64,000 nt of DNA from Temnopleurus reevesii (taxonomy: Eukaryota; Echinodermata; Echinoidea; Temnopleuroida; Temnopleuridae). Where the stretch lies: NCBI GenBank assembly GCA_036244855.1, contig BQKZ01001308.1, positions 23,375 through 87,374 of the forward strand. Direction: 5' to 3'. Made by a program: the position numbers and the translations under genes. Under the pieces are notes generated by a model. That model worked only from the letters and a program-made list of their open reading frames with translations. It did no database searches and had not been told where the DNA came from. The stretch's first letter is position 1; the number at the start of each line of letters is the position of its first letter. Below, piece by piece: positions 60,689 through 64,000 of the stretch.

Positions 60689-60766
60689 AGACTAGGCATC
60701 TCTCTAAATTAGATTTATTCAGATGTAGAAAATTGCTTGGACCTCCGTGTTTACCGGAATGGGAAG
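60689..60766 (+). CDS. RIMS: Candidate symmetric 78-bp RIM cassette exon
   Basis: A splice-acceptor-like sequence (ttacaatattgcag) precedes 78 bases that end GGGAAG|gtaaat. The upstream RIM exon ends with one base of a codon. Joined to this segment, the frame is open throughout (E, TRHLSKLDLFRC..., LPEWE) and leaves with one base again, so it is a symmetric phase-1 cassette. In vertebrate RIMs the segment between SEKG and the PDZ domain is heavily alternatively spliced, which is where this would fall. I do not recognise the peptide, which has two cysteines unlike the surrounding linker. It lies just before a long CT-rich array. It could be a chance ORF with splice-like ends. Confidence 0.33.
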
Positions 60767-60799
60767 GTAAATACAAAGCCCCACCAAATACCGGCCATA

Positions 60800-61440
60800 T
60801 CAAATACCTCTCTATATATCTCTCTCTCTTTCTCTCTTGCTACCTCTCCCTCCCTTCCTCTCTCTCCCTCCCTCTCTCTCCTACGTGTTCTCTTTTCTTT
60901 TTCTCTCCTAGTTTCTTTCCATCTAGTTCTTTTCCCCTCATGGATCTGTTTTTTCCTATCCTCTCTTTCTCTCTTTGTCTGCCTGTCCCTCTCTCTTTTA
61001 TCTTTAGTTTTTTTTTCATCTCTTTTTATCTTTTCATCCTCTTTATTTCTCTAACTCTTTCTAAAACTGTTCCCCTCTTTCCCCTCTTTTCCCCTCATGG
61101 ATTTGTTTTTTCCTATCCTCTCTTTCTCTCTTTGTCTGCCTGTCCCTCTCTCTTTTATCTTTCATTTTTTCATCTCTTTTTATCTTTTCATCCTCTTTAT
61201 TTCTCTTACTCTTTCTAAAACTGTTCCCCTCTTTCCCCACTTTATCTGTCTTCCTCTGTCTTCCTCTCTATATCTCTGAATTTTATATCATTTATATTGC
61301 CATTTCTTTACCCCATCTTTCTCTCTTACCCTCTCTATCTCCCCCACCCTCTTTCTCTTTTCCCCACTCTAGTCATTTTCCCCTTTCTATACCCATTTAT
61401 TAGACTGTACTTTCTCTCTCTAAACCTCTCACTCGTGTCT

Positions 61441-61476
<36 letters not shown>

Positions 61477-61690
61477 TTCTATTTTGCTCCCTCTCTTTTC
61501 TTTTCTCTTGCTTTCCCTCTTTGCTTTTCTCTTATTGTTCTCTTTGTTTTAGCCAATAACTGTAACATCTCTCTTTTCTTTATCTCCCACTATAATTTTC
61601 ATCCACTCTTTATCCTCCTTTCTTCATTTCTTTCTTTCTCTCTCTTATATCATCTCTCCCCCTCTCACTTGCCCATTTCATCAAGACCTA
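60800..61690. repeat. CT-rich array with a 157-bp direct duplication
   Basis: TTTTCCCCTCATGGAT.TG starts near 60931 and 61088 and continues TTTTTTCCTATCCTCTCTTT, CTGCCTGTCCCTCTCTC, TTTTATCTTTTCATCCTCTT and CTAAAACTGTTCCCCTC in both. Otherwise it is (CT)n-rich, with a pure run at about 61446-61471. Long Ser/Leu/Phe ORFs here (60664-61218, 61297-61746) are simple-repeat translations, apart from the possible exon at 60689-60766. Confidence 0.85.
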
Positions 61691-61729
61691 ATTTATTGCC
61701 GAGTCTAAAATTAGCACTGGGCAAGGTAG

Positions 61730-62000
61730 TGGTGGTTCCTATTTAAGCATCTCAGGCAGGTAGCATCGGACTGATTAGTAAGGAGGCCCTCGTGTGTCAG
61801 GATAGGGAGAGCTGCATGTTGAGATCGGTGGTTATTGGTTGAGGAGTGTCCTTTGGTGTCAGTACGTCTACATGTTTGATCAATGATTAATGTCGGGATT
61901 TAGCCGTTGAAAGTTGGGAGGGGACCCAAATCGAGTCACGTAAAAGGTCATCCTCGTAGACTCATAAAGGTTTATTCTAATTGACCCCGGGCTAGATTTG
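61730..62000. promoter_or_regulatory. GC-richer non-repetitive block, possible regulatory element
   Basis: After the CT array, sequence complexity and CpG content rise (GGTAGCATCGGACTGATTAG, GAGTCACGTAAAAGGTCATC, GACCCCGGGCTAG). ACGTAAAAGGTCA includes a nuclear-receptor-like half-site. No ORF or exon signature was found. Regulatory function is inference only. Confidence 0.15.
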
Positions 62001-63500
62001 AAAAGAAAGAATAAGAGAGAACTAGGTTACTTTGATGGAATATCAGAATATTTATCCAATTATGTTGGCCTGATTTGCTCTGGTGACATTCAAAGATGTT
62101 ACAAAGTAATGGGGTGCCTTGATATAGAGCAACGTATGATACTGTGAAAAGTGTAAAAAACGAACATACTTGTCTCTTAAAATGAGTTGCGATTTCCTTC
62201 TATTCTTTCACTATGAGCTGTGCACTGAATAATGCTTGTTTCAAGGGATTGTTCATACTGTATGAATCCAGGCTGTCTATAAAGTTTGGTTATCAGTAAT
62301 TTGCCAATTATACATTCAGTTCTTCCCGCTTTAAATGAAGACATTTACACAGAGTACATGGAGCCAAGAACGAACACTAAGGATTATAGAATCATAAATA
62401 ATAAATTTTATATTAATGTAAAAAAATAATAAAATAAAAAAAAGTGATGTCTTTACAAATACAAAGGCTCTCTTACTTTGGACTAAGTATACAAAATTTA
62501 TTCTCTGAATTATTGTAATTCTAGATCTTAATGTTTACAAAATTCTATAGATATGCTATATTTGGGATTTGGTCAATTTATTTATAGAACAAAATATATA
62601 TGACCTTATTCTCAATATGACCTGTAAAGAAGAGTATATAGAAACTTATATATCATATTAATTAAAAGAATGAAAAATTATATTTCTGTCACTTGATACT
62701 GCGGTTATTAGGGTAAAAAGAAACAGTATTGATGACCCCATCTTGTACTGCTTCAATGAGATTGAATAACAGGGAAAGAGGAAAAGAAAATTGAGCCGGG
62801 GATCTGACTGGCCGGAACTCTAGTCTCATTTTGCCAGTCCCTTGGGATGTCGGCAGTCAGGAAAGTTATTAAAGATCGGATATGTGTCAAGCAGTGACCA
62901 TACATCTTGGTGGTATCATGCTTACTTACAACCGCTCGTGCATAAATGATGTCGGCTTAAGAGATTTTTATGGGTTGTCCTCTTCCGAGTTGACCCAGCC
63001 TCGTTAATGGCCCAGATCTGAAATAATAATTTTTCATTCACAAAAAAATAAAAAAAATATTACTCAATTTGATCTACATATATTTCTGTAAAATTTAGTC
63101 ATATGCCAATTCAATGCTCCTTAGTAATGCTGTTATAATCGGAATCGACTTGCGATTGATAAGACTGCATAGTTCAATACATGATATATGGATCTATTGT
63201 CCCATGATATACTTAATTTTATGGAAATAGATTATGTTGTGTGAAATATGTGGGCATGTGAAAAAAAAACAAGAAAATTCCTGTGCAAAGCCTCCTTGGC
63301 TGTTAGGGACTACCATAATTGTTGCAAAAACTTATTGAGAAAAAATTTGAAGAAAAATATTAATTGGACAAGCAAGTACCCTTTTCATGAAAGCATCTTT
63401 TTCATGAAAGCCTTAGTATTGGACAGGTTAAAGTAAATAAAATTGAGAGAAATATTCTATCAGATTTATCCTTCACGTCAGCCAGAACCGAATACAACGT
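62001..63500. other. Non-coding intronic stretch, nothing recognised
   Basis: AT-rich with a GC-richer island at 62780-63010. No domain-bearing ORF is present, and no convincing next RIM exon (PDZ region) was found. Confidence 0.5.
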
Positions 63501-63815
63501 AGATCCCTCTTACATTATAACAATGTTATATCCAGTTTAGATGAAACTACCTTTAGATGAGAATTGGTTCTAAGATAAGCTCACATCTACCTTAGATCGT
63601 TCTGCTGTTGTGGATGCAATAAAACAAATCTTGTCATGTGCACCCAACTAGGACCTAATAGATCTCTCTCACATGTTATAGACCAGGTTATAAACCAGTT
63701 TAGTGGAAACCACTTTAGTATTGTAGATGAGATCGGGGTCTAGGATGAACTCACATCTACCTTAGATCATTCTTCTAGTGTGGATGCAATAAACAAGCCT
63801 TGTCATCAGTGTAGT
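63501..63815. repeat. Two ~160-bp tandem units
   Basis: CTCACATCTACCTTAGATC.TTCT and GTGTGGATGCAATAAA.CAA occur near 63580 and 63749. Upstream words AGATC.CTCT.ACAT, CCAGTTTAG and GATGAGA also repeat in order. The copies are diverged at roughly one base in six. Confidence 0.8.
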
Positions 63816-64000
63816 AAAATTACGCTTTTCCGTAATAACGATGAAGCGTAATCTCAGACCACTATTACGTAACTCAGTGCTCCGCGGAGATACACGTGAG
63901 TGATTCTCCCAATCTCATTCTAGTCGTTCGCCCAAATGTCACACAGCTGCATGCATGCATGCGATCGGCCCAATTTTCCCTTTCGAACAAAACGACTGGC

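Noticed and set aside
60664..61218. 184-residue ORF in the CT-rich region
   Set aside because: Almost all of it is translated (CT)n/(TTC)n repeat. Only its first part, 60689-60766, is kept as a candidate exon on splice and phase grounds.
61297..61746. 149-residue Leu/Ser/Phe-rich ORF
   Set aside because: Translation of a CT-rich microsatellite; the apparent membrane protein is an artefact.
61820..61860. GGTTATTGGTTGAGG as a possible next RIM exon (a YWL-like motif follows SEKG in vertebrate RIM1)
   Set aside because: No acceptor in the right place, and the following codons do not resemble RIM; only two or three residues agree.

Overview
The window looks like nuclear DNA from a marine deuterostome invertebrate, most likely a sea urchin or a close echinoderm relative. 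The evidence is AT-rich non-coding sequence, dense (GA)n/(CT)n/(GT)n/(ATC)n arrays, many short terminal-inverted-repeat elements, tRNA-derived SINEs with the 'GCGC..ATATCCACTCTG' type tail, and a single intron-split gene whose product matches animal RIM proteins. The organism call is an inference; the gene call is firm.

Only one protein-coding gene can be supported: part of RIM (RIMS/unc-10 family, the presynaptic active-zone scaffold), on the + strand. Exon 36538-36745 carries a helix and the first three cysteine pairs of the FYVE-like zinc finger. After an intron of about 21.2 kb, exon 57985-59614 carries the fourth cysteine pair and a long disordered linker that ends in the family-specific MIRNDSLSSDQSE...SSSEEE block. 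Two further candidate exons fit in phase. A 33-bp microexon (40413-40445) would insert 11 residues inside the zinc finger. A symmetric 78-bp cassette (60689-60766) would follow the linker. Upstream of the first finger exon lie two decayed copies of its 5' half (35919 and 36328). The N-terminal Rab3-binding exon(s) and the PDZ/C2 exons are not visible and probably lie outside the window.

Layout: 1-3.4 kb, two tandem-repeat arrays. 3.4-24 kb, non-coding sequence with foldback elements, minisatellites and a ~198-bp tandem array (19.1-20.1 kb). 24.3-28.9 kb, a ~2.1-kb region present twice, with element-like presence/absence differences, joined at a single N. 29-35 kb, mostly unremarkable non-coding DNA. 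35.2-36.8 kb, a SINE, RIM pseudo-exons and the first RIM exon. 36.8-58 kb, the giant RIM intron loaded with inverted-repeat elements, pyrimidine-rich arrays and a second N-flanking duplication (53.7-54.7 kb). 58-59.6 kb, the long RIM exon. 59.6-64 kb, further intron with CT-rich arrays and a tandem duplication.

All three single-N positions (1182, 26351, 54273) sit in or at the edge of direct repeats. At two of them one repeat copy begins or ends exactly at the N, which suggests uncollapsed haplotypes at contig joins. No bacterial-style operons, CRISPR arrays, rRNA genes or functional tRNA genes were seen.
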